Shown here: piece after piece, positions 1 through 9,191 of the stretch
Numbering within the stretch: position 1 is the first letter of the stretch
How the letters are laid out: every line of letters begins with the position of its first letter
From: Methyloprofundus sedimenti
GTDB lineage: Bacteria > Pseudomonadota > Gammaproteobacteria > Methylococcales > Methylomonadaceae
Assembly: GCF_002072955.1 (NCBI RefSeq)
Contig: NZ_LPUF01000001.1
Span: forward strand, 467,001 to 531,000
DNA: 64,000 nucleotides
Direction of reading: 5' to 3'
Translations under genes and position numbers: made by a program
Notes under the pieces: model-generated
Database searches by the model: none
What the model was told of the DNA's origin: nothing
What the model saw: the letters and a program-made list of their open reading frames with translations, nothing else

Positions 1-1
1 T

Positions 2-76
2 TTAGGGCTGCTCATTGCGGGAATTATCATTTCCATATTGTCAGCAATTTTAAGTGTCAACGACTTGGCATTTTAA
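2..76 (+). CDS. gspF: GspF C-terminal end (partial, T2SS inner-membrane platform protein)
   Basis: The window opens inside a gene. Reading frame 2 gives 24 residues and a TAA at 74-76, with a hydrophobic helix (LLIAGIIISILSAILSV) followed by the ending NDLAF. This is how GspF/PilC platform proteins finish: a last transmembrane helix and a short polar tail. It lies directly ahead of gspG, as expected in a T2SS operon. The call rests on the tail and its position only, since the two GspF cytoplasmic domains are outside the window. Confidence 0.75.
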   Translation, partial: LGLLIAGIIISILSAILSVNDLAF

Positions 77-96
77 TCAAGAAATTAACAATAAAG

Positions 97-534
97 ATGA
101 GAACAAAAATGAAAAAAGCAAATAACGCGATACAGGGTTTTACTTTAATAGAGTTATTAGTGGTTTTAGCCATTATTGGGCTATTAGCAGGTTTGGTAGG
201 ACCGCAGGTTATGAAGCATTTAGGCGGCGCCAAAACTAAAACAGCCCGGGTGCAAATTGAAGATCTGGCCGGTGCGCTGGATATGTATAAGATGGATGTA
301 GGACGTTATCCCACTTCTAGTGAAGGTTTGCAGGCATTAGTTGAAAGGCCGTCGAGCGCTCGTTCATGGAATGGTCCGTATTTACGTAAAAATAATGTCC
401 CTCAGGATCCTTGGATTTATGATTATCATTATGTTTCGCCAGGTGAGCATGGCAGCTTTGATTTATACTCATTAGGTGCTGATAATGCCTCTGGCGGTGA
501 AGGCGAAGATCAGGATGTTAATAGTTGGGAATAA
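97..534 (+). CDS. gspG: GspG, T2SS major pseudopilin
   Basis: Major pseudopilin that builds the periplasmic pseudopilus pushing substrates through the secretin. The N-terminus has a prepilin peptidase site, G14/FTLIE, with Glu at mature position 5 and the usual hydrophobic helix. The body has the GspG fold signature (residues RYPTSSEGLQAL, then DPW and the C-terminal DLYSLGADNASGGEGEDQD loop, which binds calcium in characterised homologues). Length 145 aa is normal. A second ATG at 109 gives an equally credible start. The stop overlaps gspH by 10 bases. Confidence 0.95.
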   Translation: MRTKMKKANNAIQGFTLIELLVVLAIIGLLAGLVGPQVMKHLGGAKTKTARVQIEDLAGALDMYKMDVGRYPTSSEGLQALVERPSSARSWNGPYLRKNNVPQDPWIYDYHYVSPGEHGSFDLYSLGADNASGGEGEDQDVNSWE

Positions 535-986
535 ATAAAAAAACATATCAGAGTAGAGGATTTACTCTAATAGAGTTGTTATTAGTCATCGTAATTATTG
601 CTATGGCTGTGGCTGTTGCTGCGCCGAATATAGGCTCTGGAAATCAAACGGCCAGTTTAAATGCGACAGCACGAGAAATGGCTTCGGCATTGCGTTTTGC
701 AAGAGGGCATGCGCTGACACATCGCAAAGAAAGCGTGCTTTTAGTTAATTTAGAGGAAAACTCTTACCAGCTTACCGACAGATCAAAAGTATTTAAAATA
801 ACCAAGGATATTACGGTGATTTTAGATATTGCCCAATCACAGATTATTGATGAAAATCATGGGGGAATACGTTTTTTTCCGGATGGCTCCTCTACAGGTG
901 GGCGTATCTCACTGGAATTAGGTGAGAATAAACGTCAGATAGATGTCAACTGGTTAACCGGGCAAGTTGAAATTGATGACTGGTAA
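525..986 (+). CDS. gspH: GspH, T2SS minor pseudopilin
   Basis: Minor pseudopilin, 153 aa. The prepilin site is G12/FTLIE followed by a hydrophobic helix, then a GspH/FimT-like body (ATAREMASALRFARGHAL; GGIRFFPDGSSTGGRISL), the typical GspH core. There is no ATG before the processing site, so TTG at 525, inside the gspG 3' end, is the likely start, which implies translational coupling. GspH joins the GspI-J-K tip complex in family members. Confidence 0.92.
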   Translation: MGINKKTYQSRGFTLIELLLVIVIIAMAVAVAAPNIGSGNQTASLNATAREMASALRFARGHALTHRKESVLLVNLEENSYQLTDRSKVFKITKDITVILDIAQSQIIDENHGGIRFFPDGSSTGGRISLELGENKRQIDVNWLTGQVEIDDW

Positions 987-1380
987 ACCTCGCGCGCAGC
1001 AAGGCTTTTCCTTGCTGGAAATATTAATCGCCTTTTCAATTCTGGCTTTTTCTTTAACGGTCTTATTGAATATTTTTTCAGGAGGATTAAGGCGTACTAT
1101 CGTTTCTGAAGAGTATCAACAAGCAGTGATCATAGCGCAGTCTAAACTGGCTGCTGCAGGTGTAGAAAATGTGCTGGATAATGGAATGCAGAGTGGGGAT
1201 ATAGAGAAAAGATTTTTTTGGTCTGTACAGATGCAAGCGTTTGATTTGGATGAGCTGGGTCTGGATTCAGAAAATCAAATTGTAGTGCCCTATCAGGTGA
1301 CGGCCAGGGTAGAGTGGTTAGCAGGCAGGAATAACCGACAGTTTGAGCTGACTACGATTAAACTGGCCAAAGTACAATGA
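976..1380 (+). CDS. gspI: GspI, T2SS minor pseudopilin
   Basis: Minor pseudopilin of the pseudopilus tip. The N-terminus reads G10/FSLLE with Glu at mature position 5, then the helix ILIAFSILAFSLTVLL. The body has the GspI pattern (EYQQAVIIAQSKLAAAG, an early Ala/Gln-rich helix). I prefer ATG 976, which overlaps the gspH stop (984-986); TTG at 967 in the same frame is the alternative. The 3' end shares ATGA with gspJ. Confidence 0.92.
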   Translation: MTGKPRAQQGFSLLEILIAFSILAFSLTVLLNIFSGGLRRTIVSEEYQQAVIIAQSKLAAAGVENVLDNGMQSGDIEKRFFWSVQMQAFDLDELGLDSENQIVVPYQVTARVEWLAGRNNRQFELTTIKLAKVQ

Positions 1381-2042
1381 GAATAGAAAAAAAAGCAAAC
1401 CAGCCGGGCTTTACTTTATTAGAAGTCTTGATCGGTATGAGTATCATGAGCATTATGATGCTGTTGCTGTTTGCCAGTTTAAGAACTTGTGTGCAAAACT
1501 GGAATGCCGGGGAGAAAAAAATTGCTCAGGTAAGCCAGGCAGCCATTATCCAGAATTTTTTGCAGAGTAAGCTGCACTCGACGGTGCCTTTAGATGGCAG
1601 TTTTTTAGAAGAGCCACAATTTTCATTCCAGGGCAACCAGGAACAGATACAGTTTGTTGCTGCCATGCCTGCGAGTGCAGGACGCTTGGGGTTGCAGTTG
1701 TTTAAAATGAGTTTGCGACCCGCGGACAGAGGGGAGCAGGGAAATAATTTGCAAGTTGAAATGCAACCTTTTTTTCCGCAGGGAGAAAGTGATGCACAAT
1801 GGAGTGAAAAACCTGTTGTTATTTTAAAGAAAATTCATAGTCTGCAGTTTGCCTATTTTGGCCCTGATAATGATGCTAGAGATAGTGATTCAAGCTGGCA
1901 CGACGATTGGCTAGAGAAAGATAACTTACCTAAATTAGTCAGTGTAGATATCGAGCTGCTCAATGGTGAAATATGGCCGCAACTTATTGTTGCCTTGAAA
2001 GTTGATAGTGCTTTTTTTGAGGCTGGGAGCGGTCGGTTTTAA
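1377..2042 (+). CDS. gspJ: GspJ, T2SS minor pseudopilin
   Basis: Minor pseudopilin, 221 aa. The processing site is G11/FTLLE with a Met-rich hydrophobic helix (GMSIMSIMMLLLFASL). Length and a mostly beta C-terminal half fit GspJ, which sits with GspI and GspK at the pseudopilus tip. The ATG overlaps the gspI TGA by four bases (ATGA), so translation is very probably coupled. Confidence 0.9.
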   Translation: MRIEKKANQPGFTLLEVLIGMSIMSIMMLLLFASLRTCVQNWNAGEKKIAQVSQAAIIQNFLQSKLHSTVPLDGSFLEEPQFSFQGNQEQIQFVAAMPASAGRLGLQLFKMSLRPADRGEQGNNLQVEMQPFFPQGESDAQWSEKPVVILKKIHSLQFAYFGPDNDARDSDSSWHDDWLEKDNLPKLVSVDIELLNGEIWPQLIVALKVDSAFFEAGSGRF

Positions 2043-2073
2043 GATATAATGAACGGGAAATTTATGGACGTTA

Positions 2074-2985
2074 ATGAGAGAAAATAAAGGACTCGCGCTG
2101 GTTGTCGTTTTATGGGTGACTACTTTATTAACCATTATGGCCAGTAGTTTTGCCCTTACGATACAGAGAGAAACTGCGATTACTGGCGGCTTAAAGGATA
2201 AGGCAGAAGCCTTCGCGCTCGCTGAAGGGGGGGTTAATTATGCAATTCTGATGCTGATAAGCAAAGACACTGAAAAGCGCTGGCAGGCAAATAGTAGTTT
2301 GTATGAAATTAAATTCGCAGGTAAAAGAATTCGCATTTTTATCGCGGATGAGTCTGGCAAGGTAAATATTAATCTTGCCAGTAAAGAACAATTGCAACAA
2401 TTATTTAGCTCATTAGTAGAAGAAACAATGGCTGATAGCCTAAGTGATGCTGTGCTGGATTGGCGTGATGAAGACGAATTACAGTCCATTAACGGTGCGG
2501 AAAAACAACAGTATGAAGGGGCAGGTTTAAAATATTCACCACGTAATGATTTGTTTAAAAGTGTCGAAGAAGTACAGATGGTGCTGGGCATGACTCCTGA
2601 AATATATCGCCAGCTAGAGGGAAAGATAAGTGTTTATACAAATAACAAGGACATTAACCCGGTAACCGCAACACGCGAAGTGCTGTTAACCTTGCCTGAT
2701 GTTGATGCGGAGATGGTTGATGAGTATTTACTGCAACGTGCAGAGAGTGAACGTAACGGCGAGACTGTTGCTAAGCCGGATTGGTACAGTGGTGGCGGTA
2801 ATAGCAATGTGTATATGATTATTGCCGAGGCAATGATAGATCAAGATGTCACTGAAAAGATAATGGCAATTATGAAACAAGGCAATGCAAGAAATGGCTT
2901 ACCTTTTGAAATTTTGAAATGGACTGAGGATTATCCTATGCCGTCCTTATTTTCCCCTGGGAATGATGAGCGGGTCATAAATTAA
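2074..2985 (+). CDS. gspK: GspK, T2SS tip pseudopilin
   Basis: Largest minor pseudopilin (303 aa), predicted to cap the pseudopilus. It has a short basic leader ending G6, then a hydrophobic segment (LALVVVLWVTTLLTIMASSF). Mature position 5 is not Glu, the known exception that marks GspK. The body has the GspK alpha domain (DESGKVNINLASKEQLQQLF; AVLDWRDEDE) and a C-terminal part with NPVTATREVLLTLP. It starts 31 bases after gspJ. Confidence 0.93.
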   Translation: MRENKGLALVVVLWVTTLLTIMASSFALTIQRETAITGGLKDKAEAFALAEGGVNYAILMLISKDTEKRWQANSSLYEIKFAGKRIRIFIADESGKVNINLASKEQLQQLFSSLVEETMADSLSDAVLDWRDEDELQSINGAEKQQYEGAGLKYSPRNDLFKSVEEVQMVLGMTPEIYRQLEGKISVYTNNKDINPVTATREVLLTLPDVDAEMVDEYLLQRAESERNGETVAKPDWYSGGGNSNVYMIIAEAMIDQDVTEKIMAIMKQGNARNGLPFEILKWTEDYPMPSLFSPGNDERVIN

Positions 2986-2986
2986 T

Positions 2987-4090
2987 ATGTTAAACCTTGA
3001 TAGTGAAATTAATATATCACTGTTTTTTAAATGGTGGTGGCAACAATTAAGTTTTTTTGTGCCGCGAAAATTTCTTGATGCCCTGGCGCGAGAGAAAAGC
3101 CTGTTAGTGATTGAGATTACAGCGGCGATAGCGAAAATAAGCTTTGTCAATAATCAGCAAGAAACTGTTTTAGGTGAATTTGAATTTAATGAACTGGCTA
3201 AAGAAGAGTTACAAAGCTTAATTGCCAACAACAAGCAATATAGCGATGCGAAAATTGTCTTGCGTGTTCCTGAGCAATTATCAGTCACTCAGGATGTTTT
3301 TTTACCTGCTGCTGCGGAAAGTAATCTGCGTCAGGTTATGAGTTATGAACTGGATCGCTATACCCCTTTTAAAGCAGATCAGGTTTACTTTGATTTTATT
3401 AAACTTGGTCCGGCAAATAATAAAGCATTGGTGCATTTGTTGCTGGTGTTAGTGAAAAAAGACAGTCTGGAAAGCATGTATCAGCATTGTCTTGAACTGG
3501 GGTTGCAGCCGTTTTATGCTGATTCTGCAGCGCGAGTAGTCGGCTTTGATGAAAGCGCTAATCAATATAATTTACTGCCCAGCGATCTGTGCCAGAAAGC
3601 GAATAAAAAGCCATTGTTTATCATGCTGGGGTCAGCCATGGTGACACTAATATTAATAATTATCTTAATGATTTTACCGATAAGTAGTGCAACAGACCAA
3701 TTAAACGAATTAAAACAACGCGCACGGAAAGTTGAAAAGGTAGCACTAGAGATAGAAGATTCTAAAAAAAGCATAGACTATTTGTTTCAAGCAACCCGGG
3801 CACTGATAGATAAAAAAAAGGCGGCTTCATCTGTTATCGAGCTTATGAATAAAGTCACTGAGGTTTTTGGTGATGATACCTGGGTTTCAAATTGGCGTTA
3901 TTATGATAATACCCTGCAGTTAACAGGGCAATCGGGTAGTGCCTCTAATTTAATCGCATCATTGGAAAAAACAGAATTATTTAGAAATACCAAATTTATA
4001 TCTCCGGTAACAAAAGATAACAGATCTGGTTTAGAGCGTTTTAAAATATCCACTGAAGTCATAATCAAACAACATGCAGACGCTGAATAA
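2987..4090 (+). CDS. gspL: GspL, T2SS inner-membrane assembly protein
   Basis: Bitopic protein of 367 aa. Residues ~1-205 form a cytoplasmic actin-like/PilM-like domain that in the family recruits the GspE ATPase (LRQVMSYELDRYTPFKADQV is a typical stretch). One transmembrane helix lies at ~208-231 (FIMLGSAMVTLILIIILMIL). A coiled coil and a PilN/GspL-like ferredoxin-fold periplasmic domain follow. The ATG is one base after the gspK stop, and its 3' end overlaps gspM by 17 bases. Confidence 0.88.
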   Translation: MLNLDSEINISLFFKWWWQQLSFFVPRKFLDALAREKSLLVIEITAAIAKISFVNNQQETVLGEFEFNELAKEELQSLIANNKQYSDAKIVLRVPEQLSVTQDVFLPAAAESNLRQVMSYELDRYTPFKADQVYFDFIKLGPANNKALVHLLLVLVKKDSLESMYQHCLELGLQPFYADSAARVVGFDESANQYNLLPSDLCQKANKKPLFIMLGSAMVTLILIIILMILPISSATDQLNELKQRARKVEKVALEIEDSKKSIDYLFQATRALIDKKKAASSVIELMNKVTEVFGDDTWVSNWRYYDNTLQLTGQSGSASNLIASLEKTELFRNTKFISPVTKDNRSGLERFKISTEVIIKQHADAE

Positions 4091-4655
4091 CACACAACAA
4101 CGATGGCTTGCACTTGGCTTATTATTCGGGATTATTATCAGTATAAGTGCGCTTGTGGTTTTGCCCTGGCTGAACAGTTTAAATGAGATAAACGCCGATA
4201 TAGATGAGCAGGTATTTCGCATTAAACGCTATCAGCGAGTCATCGCCAGTCGAGAAGAAGTTTTAATTGATATAGAGCAAGGGCGCAAAGAAATTAATGC
4301 TCTGGGCTATTTTAATACCCAGGAATCTTCTTCATTGGCAACCGCAGAATTACAAAACAGCATTAAAGCCATGGCTGTAAATGCAGGAGGTGAGCTAAGT
4401 AGTTCGCAGGTTTTACCTAATAAAGAACAAGATGGCTTGGTGCGCATTACTGTAAAAGTAAAACTGACCGGCGATATGGAAATGCTAAGATCCCTTTTAT
4501 ATGAGATCGAAGATAAAAAACCCTTACTGATTATTGACCATATTACGGTAATACCCGGGCCAAAGAGGCGTAATAGAAAAACGCGTAAAATAGTGGAGAC
4601 AGGAAATGTAGTGGTAACCCTGGAAGTATCCAGTTACATGAGGAAACAAATGTAA
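4074..4655 (+). CDS. gspM: GspM-like T2SS inner-membrane protein
   Basis: Single-pass protein of 193 aa: short cytoplasmic tail, transmembrane helix ~11-32 (WLALGLLFGIIISISALVVL), a helical linker with heptad-like spacing, and a ferredoxin-like periplasmic domain (LVRITVKVKLTGDMEMLRSL...LIIDHITVIPG). This architecture and the position after gspL match GspM/PilO, the GspL partner in the platform. The start lies within the end of gspL and the TAA touches the next ATG. Confidence 0.85.
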   Translation: MQTLNNTQQRWLALGLLFGIIISISALVVLPWLNSLNEINADIDEQVFRIKRYQRVIASREEVLIDIEQGRKEINALGYFNTQESSSLATAELQNSIKAMAVNAGGELSSSQVLPNKEQDGLVRITVKVKLTGDMEMLRSLLYEIEDKKPLLIIDHITVIPGPKRRNRKTRKIVETGNVVVTLEVSSYMRKQM

Positions 4656-5254
4656 TGAAACAGCTTAAATGGGAGTACACGCTGAGCTTGTTATTTATGG
4701 CCTGCAGTGGGTTAATACTTATTTTGATATTATTACAGGATAGTTATAGTAAAAGTCATTGGGAGAACATTCTGCAGGAAATAGATAACGTACAGAGTTC
4801 GGGTTTTACCTTGCAAAACGTTCCCAGCACGCAATTTAAAGAACATGCGCTAACAGATTATCACCAGATGCTGGAAAGACCTTTGTTTTTTAAGGAACGC
4901 ATACCAATTGTGCCGGAAAGCCCCGAAGAGGCTGGAGAAATAAATGCAGAGGATGAAGTAAAGCCTGCCGAGGAATTTGATATGACCCTGATTGGCATTA
5001 TTGATACGCCCGTTGGTGCCTACGCCTTATTTTACAACCCCAAGGCTAAACCGGAAGAACCAAAGTTTCAACGCTTGAAACTAAACCAGGAAATCAATGG
5101 TTGGCAAATTAAAGAAATACAATACGATCGTGTCATTATTTCCGCTGATGATAAGACAGACGAAATATTATTGGCAAAACCGCGGGTGCATAAAGCAGGA
5201 AAAAAAGCACCTAAAACAAACCCTTTTAAACAGAAAATTAAGAAGGCAAAATGA
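4655..5254 (+). CDS. GspC/GspN-like T2SS protein with HR-type periplasmic domain
   Basis: 199 aa with one N-terminal transmembrane helix (LSLLFMACSGLILILILL, ~10-27), a Pro/Glu-rich linker (~85-105) and a small beta domain (FDMTLIGIIDTPVGAYALF... then WQIKEIQYDRVIIS). That layout is the homology-region (HR) domain of GspC/PilP, which docks on the secretin N0 domain. It lies immediately before gspD, where gspC is often found. There is no PDZ or coiled-coil domain, so this is a short GspC; some annotations would call it protein N. Confidence 0.7.
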   Translation: MKQLKWEYTLSLLFMACSGLILILILLQDSYSKSHWENILQEIDNVQSSGFTLQNVPSTQFKEHALTDYHQMLERPLFFKERIPIVPESPEEAGEINAEDEVKPAEEFDMTLIGIIDTPVGAYALFYNPKAKPEEPKFQRLKLNQEINGWQIKEIQYDRVIISADDKTDEILLAKPRVHKAGKKAPKTNPFKQKIKKAK

Positions 5255-7545
5255 ATTCTTGTAGAAAACGCATTAGCTTTCTCGGCTTGCTAGTGATCAG
5301 TAGTCTTTCCTTAACTGCTTGTGAGTCGCTGAGCAAATTCCATCTGGGACCCAAATTAGGCATCAAAATACCGATTCAAGAAGAGGGTGTGGAGCTGGAA
5401 GATACCAGTAAAGACAAGACTGAGCAGTCAGACGCTTCAACTCAGAGTGGCGAGACAGAACCAAGTGATGCGGTGATATTTTCACAATTAGATAATAATG
5501 AAGATATCAAAACCGAGGATAAGGCTTTGCAGAATAAAAAGTATATCGGTTCTGGTAAGTTTATGGCTAAAACATTAAAGCCGGCTATCACACAATCAAG
5601 GGCAGATGGAAAATATTCAATCAATTTTGATGCCGCAGATATAGGTGAAGTTAGCAAAATTATCCTTAGCGATATGCTGGGCGAAAATTACATCTTGAAC
5701 CCGGCAGTGCAAGGTAGTATCACTTTACAAACGACTAAACCCCTGCACAAGGATGACCTGTTGCCAACACTGGAAATGCTGTTACGGGCCAATGGGGCTG
5801 TATTAATTAAGCGTGATGGAGTGTATCGGATAGAGCCAGATGCAGCAGGGGTGCATTCTGCAGATGCTTCTCTTATAACCGGTATGCAACTTGCAACAGG
5901 CTATCAATTGAAAATTATACCGCTGCAATATGTAGGTGCAAGCGACATGGCAGAAGTATTAAAACCCGTTGTGCCTGCTAGTGCCATTATTAGAATGGAT
6001 CTGGCGCGAAACTTGTTATTTGTTGCGGGAACCAAAGAAGAATTAGAAAAAATAATTGATCTGGTTAATACATTTGATGTTAATTATATAGCAGGCTTGT
6101 CGTTTGGTTTATTCCCTTTAGAAAATACCGAAGTAGCTAGTACTGTTACCGATATCGAAGCTATATTTAATAAAGGCGAGCAAAACCCGTTATCGGGAAT
6201 GCTGCGTTTTATTAGCATAAAGCATTTAAATGCTATTTTAGTGGTGACCCAGCAAAAAGCTTATTTACAAGAAGCGCAGAAGTGGATAGCGAGGCTGGAT
6301 CAGCAAAATGGTGTGATTGGCGAGGGCGGCGTGATTGTCTATAAAGTACAGCATGTTGATGCCACGGAGTTAGCGGCAACATTAAACTCGGTAATCAGTG
6401 GTATTGCAACGACTAAAAGTAAAGCCGTTTCGATTGCACCTGGACAAAGTTTAGCGACGATTAATAATCAAGTTAATCAGCCTGCAAAAACAGCAAAAGT
6501 AACGACTAGCAGTGCGCAGGGAAATGCTTCTTTAGAAGGTGTCAATATTATTGCCGATGAGCCTAATAATGCCTTGATTATTATGGCTGAACCACAGCAA
6601 TATCGAACGCTGAGTAAAATCATTAAACATCTGGATGTTATGCCTTTACAGGTATTAATTGATGCGAGTATTGTAGCTGTTAAACTAGATGGCAGTTTAT
6701 CATACGGTGTAGAATGGTTATTCAGAAATAGTGGGCCTGATGGTTTGCAGGGTGTGGGGATATCTGGAAACGCCAGTTCATTAACTAGCCTGGCTCTTGA
6801 TGCAGCAGCTGGCGGATTTACTTATGGGTTGGTATCGACGGGTAATGATGTGCGTTTATTATTTAAAGCATTGGCTAAAGATAATAAAATTAATGTGCTT
6901 TCATCACCTACATTAATGGTATTAAATAATCAGGAGGCCACGATTAAAGTCGGAGATTCGGTCCCTATTAGAACAACTGAATCAACCAATACCAATGCGT
7001 CAGTAAACCCGATTCAGACCAGTAGTATTACAATGCTGGATACCGGGGTGATTTTAAAAGTAAAACCCAGGGTAAATGCTAGTGGTCAAGTGATTTTAGA
7101 AATAGACCAGAGTGTTGATACGGCTTCAACAACAGAGTCTTCTTCCATTGATTCTCCAACGATATTAAAACGACAGATACAAACATCGGTTGCGGTTGTC
7201 AGTGGGGAAAGCATCGTTTTAGGTGGCTTGATTAATGAATCACATACTTTTAACAATACTGGAATTCCTTTTTTAAAGGATATACCTTATGTGGGCTGGT
7301 TATTTGGTTCGGTATCAAAAAGTGTAGTTAAAGATGAGTTGATTGTGGTTATTACCCCTCGCGTCGTACAGAATAAAATTGATGCACGTAAAGTCACGGA
7401 TGAATTTAAACGCAAGTTGACGGGCATATATTATGATGAAGATGAATGGACGCCAGGTGCGGATCAACCCTTAAGAGGTTATGATGGTATTGAAATACAG
7501 ACAGAGCAGCAGAGAGTAGAGCCGTTTGTAGCAGAGGAGCCATAG
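5251..7545 (+). CDS. gspD: GspD, T2SS outer-membrane secretin (predicted lipoprotein)
   Basis: The secretin forms the outer-membrane gate. The 764 aa start with a lipoprotein signal peptide ending in a lipobox (LTA-C24, followed by Glu). A low-complexity acidic linker runs to ~residue 110. Then come N0 (INFDAADIGEVSKIIL), N1-N3 modules (LKIIPLQYVGASDMAEVLKP; ADEPNNALIIMA) and the C-terminal secretin domain (INVLSSPTLMVLNNQEATIK, VGDSVPIRT, VVSGESIVLGGLI, PFLKDIPYVGWLFG, ELIVVITPRVV). The ATG overlaps the previous stop. The Cys anchor suggests a self-piloting liposecretin. Confidence 0.96.
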   Translation: MNSCRKRISFLGLLVISSLSLTACESLSKFHLGPKLGIKIPIQEEGVELEDTSKDKTEQSDASTQSGETEPSDAVIFSQLDNNEDIKTEDKALQNKKYIGSGKFMAKTLKPAITQSRADGKYSINFDAADIGEVSKIILSDMLGENYILNPAVQGSITLQTTKPLHKDDLLPTLEMLLRANGAVLIKRDGVYRIEPDAAGVHSADASLITGMQLATGYQLKIIPLQYVGASDMAEVLKPVVPASAIIRMDLARNLLFVAGTKEELEKIIDLVNTFDVNYIAGLSFGLFPLENTEVASTVTDIEAIFNKGEQNPLSGMLRFISIKHLNAILVVTQQKAYLQEAQKWIARLDQQNGVIGEGGVIVYKVQHVDATELAATLNSVISGIATTKSKAVSIAPGQSLATINNQVNQPAKTAKVTTSSAQGNASLEGVNIIADEPNNALIIMAEPQQYRTLSKIIKHLDVMPLQVLIDASIVAVKLDGSLSYGVEWLFRNSGPDGLQGVGISGNASSLTSLALDAAAGGFTYGLVSTGNDVRLLFKALAKDNKINVLSSPTLMVLNNQEATIKVGDSVPIRTTESTNTNASVNPIQTSSITMLDTGVILKVKPRVNASGQVILEIDQSVDTASTTESSSIDSPTILKRQIQTSVAVVSGESIVLGGLINESHTFNNTGIPFLKDIPYVGWLFGSVSKSVVKDELIVVITPRVVQNKIDARKVTDEFKRKLTGIYYDEDEWTPGADQPLRGYDGIEIQTEQQRVEPFVAEEP

Positions 7546-7694
7546 TTGCGTATCAATCCTTAGTTGACACTAGCAGGTAGAGTATCGCTTTTGTTAGTAT
7601 GGGTGCTTTTGAGTATATTAGCGAGCTATAGCACGTGTTGTGGTTCTTTGTTTCGCAGACTGGTTCTACCTTAAACAAGAAATGCAAGATAATT

Positions 7695-9188
7695 ATGATA
7701 CGCAGTAAAATCAAAAGCGTCATACTGAAAAAGAACCGCTTAAAACAACAGACATACTCCGAGCTTGTATATGCACAACCAAAATGGAAACTGTTTGCAC
7801 GTATGGATTATGCGGACAAATTTTATAATCAACCCAGGCCCATTGATTTTGTAAAACAGCAAATAATTCATCAGCAGCGCAGTCAGAATGTAATTGAACT
7901 GAAAGCTGCAGACTTTAATGAAAGTAATTTACTTAATGCAATTCAGTCCCTGAAAGAACAGGGCGGTGAAGTTCGTTTGCCAGCAGCAACCCTGGAATTA
8001 CGCAATGCCTTGAATCTTACGCCGGGTATTTGTCTAACGGGGGTAGCTGGGCGAACCGAGTTGATTTTTAAACAATCTGATTATGGCATTATTATTCAGG
8101 GCGCTGCAGATAAGCCTGCAGGACAAGTTAGCCTCTGCAATATCAGGATTTTTCATCAAGGTGAGCATAAGTTTTGTGCTGCTCTGTTGGCCACCCATAC
8201 TCAGGCACTACATTTGGAAAATATAGAGATTATCTCTCCCAGAGGGGTGGGTGTTTTATTAGCAGACAAAGTATATCAAACTAAACTTATTAATTGCCGC
8301 GTGCAATATGCTGGCTTAGTCGGCTTTATGTTTATTCGGGATGTGCATGAAACCCTGATGCAAAATTGCACGGCAGAATACTGTCAGCAAAGTGGTGTTT
8401 TTTTAACAGATTTAAAATTACCTGAGCACATTGATGCTCTGGATTTTGCAGCGCAGTTACATCATACTGATCATGTTATTGGTAACTTTGCGCCGTTTGC
8501 ACCAGAAGACCCTTCGCCTTATCGCACTGATATCATTGCTTGTGTTTTTTCACATAATCGTAAAATGGGTATAACCACAGATGGCGTTGCTTATTTAAGC
8601 GTTAAAAATACTGTGATTGCACATAATGATTGTGAAGGAATTACTATTGATAACGGGTCATGGGGCTGTATCATACAGAATTGTCATATCTATAATAATG
8701 GTTGGCGTGGATTACAGCATGAAGTGGAGCTAGGCATCGATTTTGTCAGTGAAATGGGGCTAATGGATGATGGCAGTTCAAAGGCGAAATTGCCGGGAAT
8801 AAGTCTGGATAATGCGGCTTATACCCGAGTTGAAAATAATCATATAGAATGTAATTGGGGAGACGGGGTTAAGTTTGTGCGAGCAGCTTATGCAAGTACG
8901 ATAGCCAATAACTTAATTGAAAATAATAACCGTGGTGTGAATGATCGATTTCATTACTTTGGTATATTAGTCGGTGTTGCCGAGAGGCAACATCCTGAAC
9001 AATATGACTTTGCCAGTTGTAATAACCGGATTACTGCTAATGTTATTTTAGGCGCGCATTTTGCTGGTATTCATTTAACGGATAAGGTAACAGGGAATAT
9101 TATTGAAAAAAACCGCGTCAAGGGAGCGACATTTGAATCAATTGAGGTTCACGCACTATCAGGTAATTTAGTCAGCACTGATATTTAG
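7695..9188 (+). CDS. right-handed parallel beta-helix repeat protein
   Basis: About 498 aa. From ~residue 130 onward the protein is built of short repeated rungs (e.g. CNIRIFHQG, LENIEIISPRGVGVLL, VKNTVIAHNDCEGITIDN, VENNHIECNWGDGVKFV, IANNLIENNNRGV, ITANVILGAHFAGIHL), the Asn-rich pattern of PbH1/pectate-lyase-like folds. Such proteins bind, cleave or epimerise polysaccharides. No signal peptide is evident; the N-terminus is basic (MIRSKIKSVILKKNRLKQ). I prefer ATG 7695 to GTG 7635. It is three bases from the following glycosyltransferase, so a role in surface-glycan metabolism is inferred; the substrate is unknown. Confidence 0.65.
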   Translation: MIRSKIKSVILKKNRLKQQTYSELVYAQPKWKLFARMDYADKFYNQPRPIDFVKQQIIHQQRSQNVIELKAADFNESNLLNAIQSLKEQGGEVRLPAATLELRNALNLTPGICLTGVAGRTELIFKQSDYGIIIQGAADKPAGQVSLCNIRIFHQGEHKFCAALLATHTQALHLENIEIISPRGVGVLLADKVYQTKLINCRVQYAGLVGFMFIRDVHETLMQNCTAEYCQQSGVFLTDLKLPEHIDALDFAAQLHHTDHVIGNFAPFAPEDPSPYRTDIIACVFSHNRKMGITTDGVAYLSVKNTVIAHNDCEGITIDNGSWGCIIQNCHIYNNGWRGLQHEVELGIDFVSEMGLMDDGSSKAKLPGISLDNAAYTRVENNHIECNWGDGVKFVRAAYASTIANNLIENNNRGVNDRFHYFGILVGVAERQHPEQYDFASCNNRITANVILGAHFAGIHLTDKVTGNIIEKNRVKGATFESIEVHALSGNLVSTDI

Positions 9189-9191
9189 CGT

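Noticed and set aside
7564-7600. TTGACA at 7564 as a promoter for the beta-helix gene
   Set aside because: No -10 element at 16-18 bases spacing.
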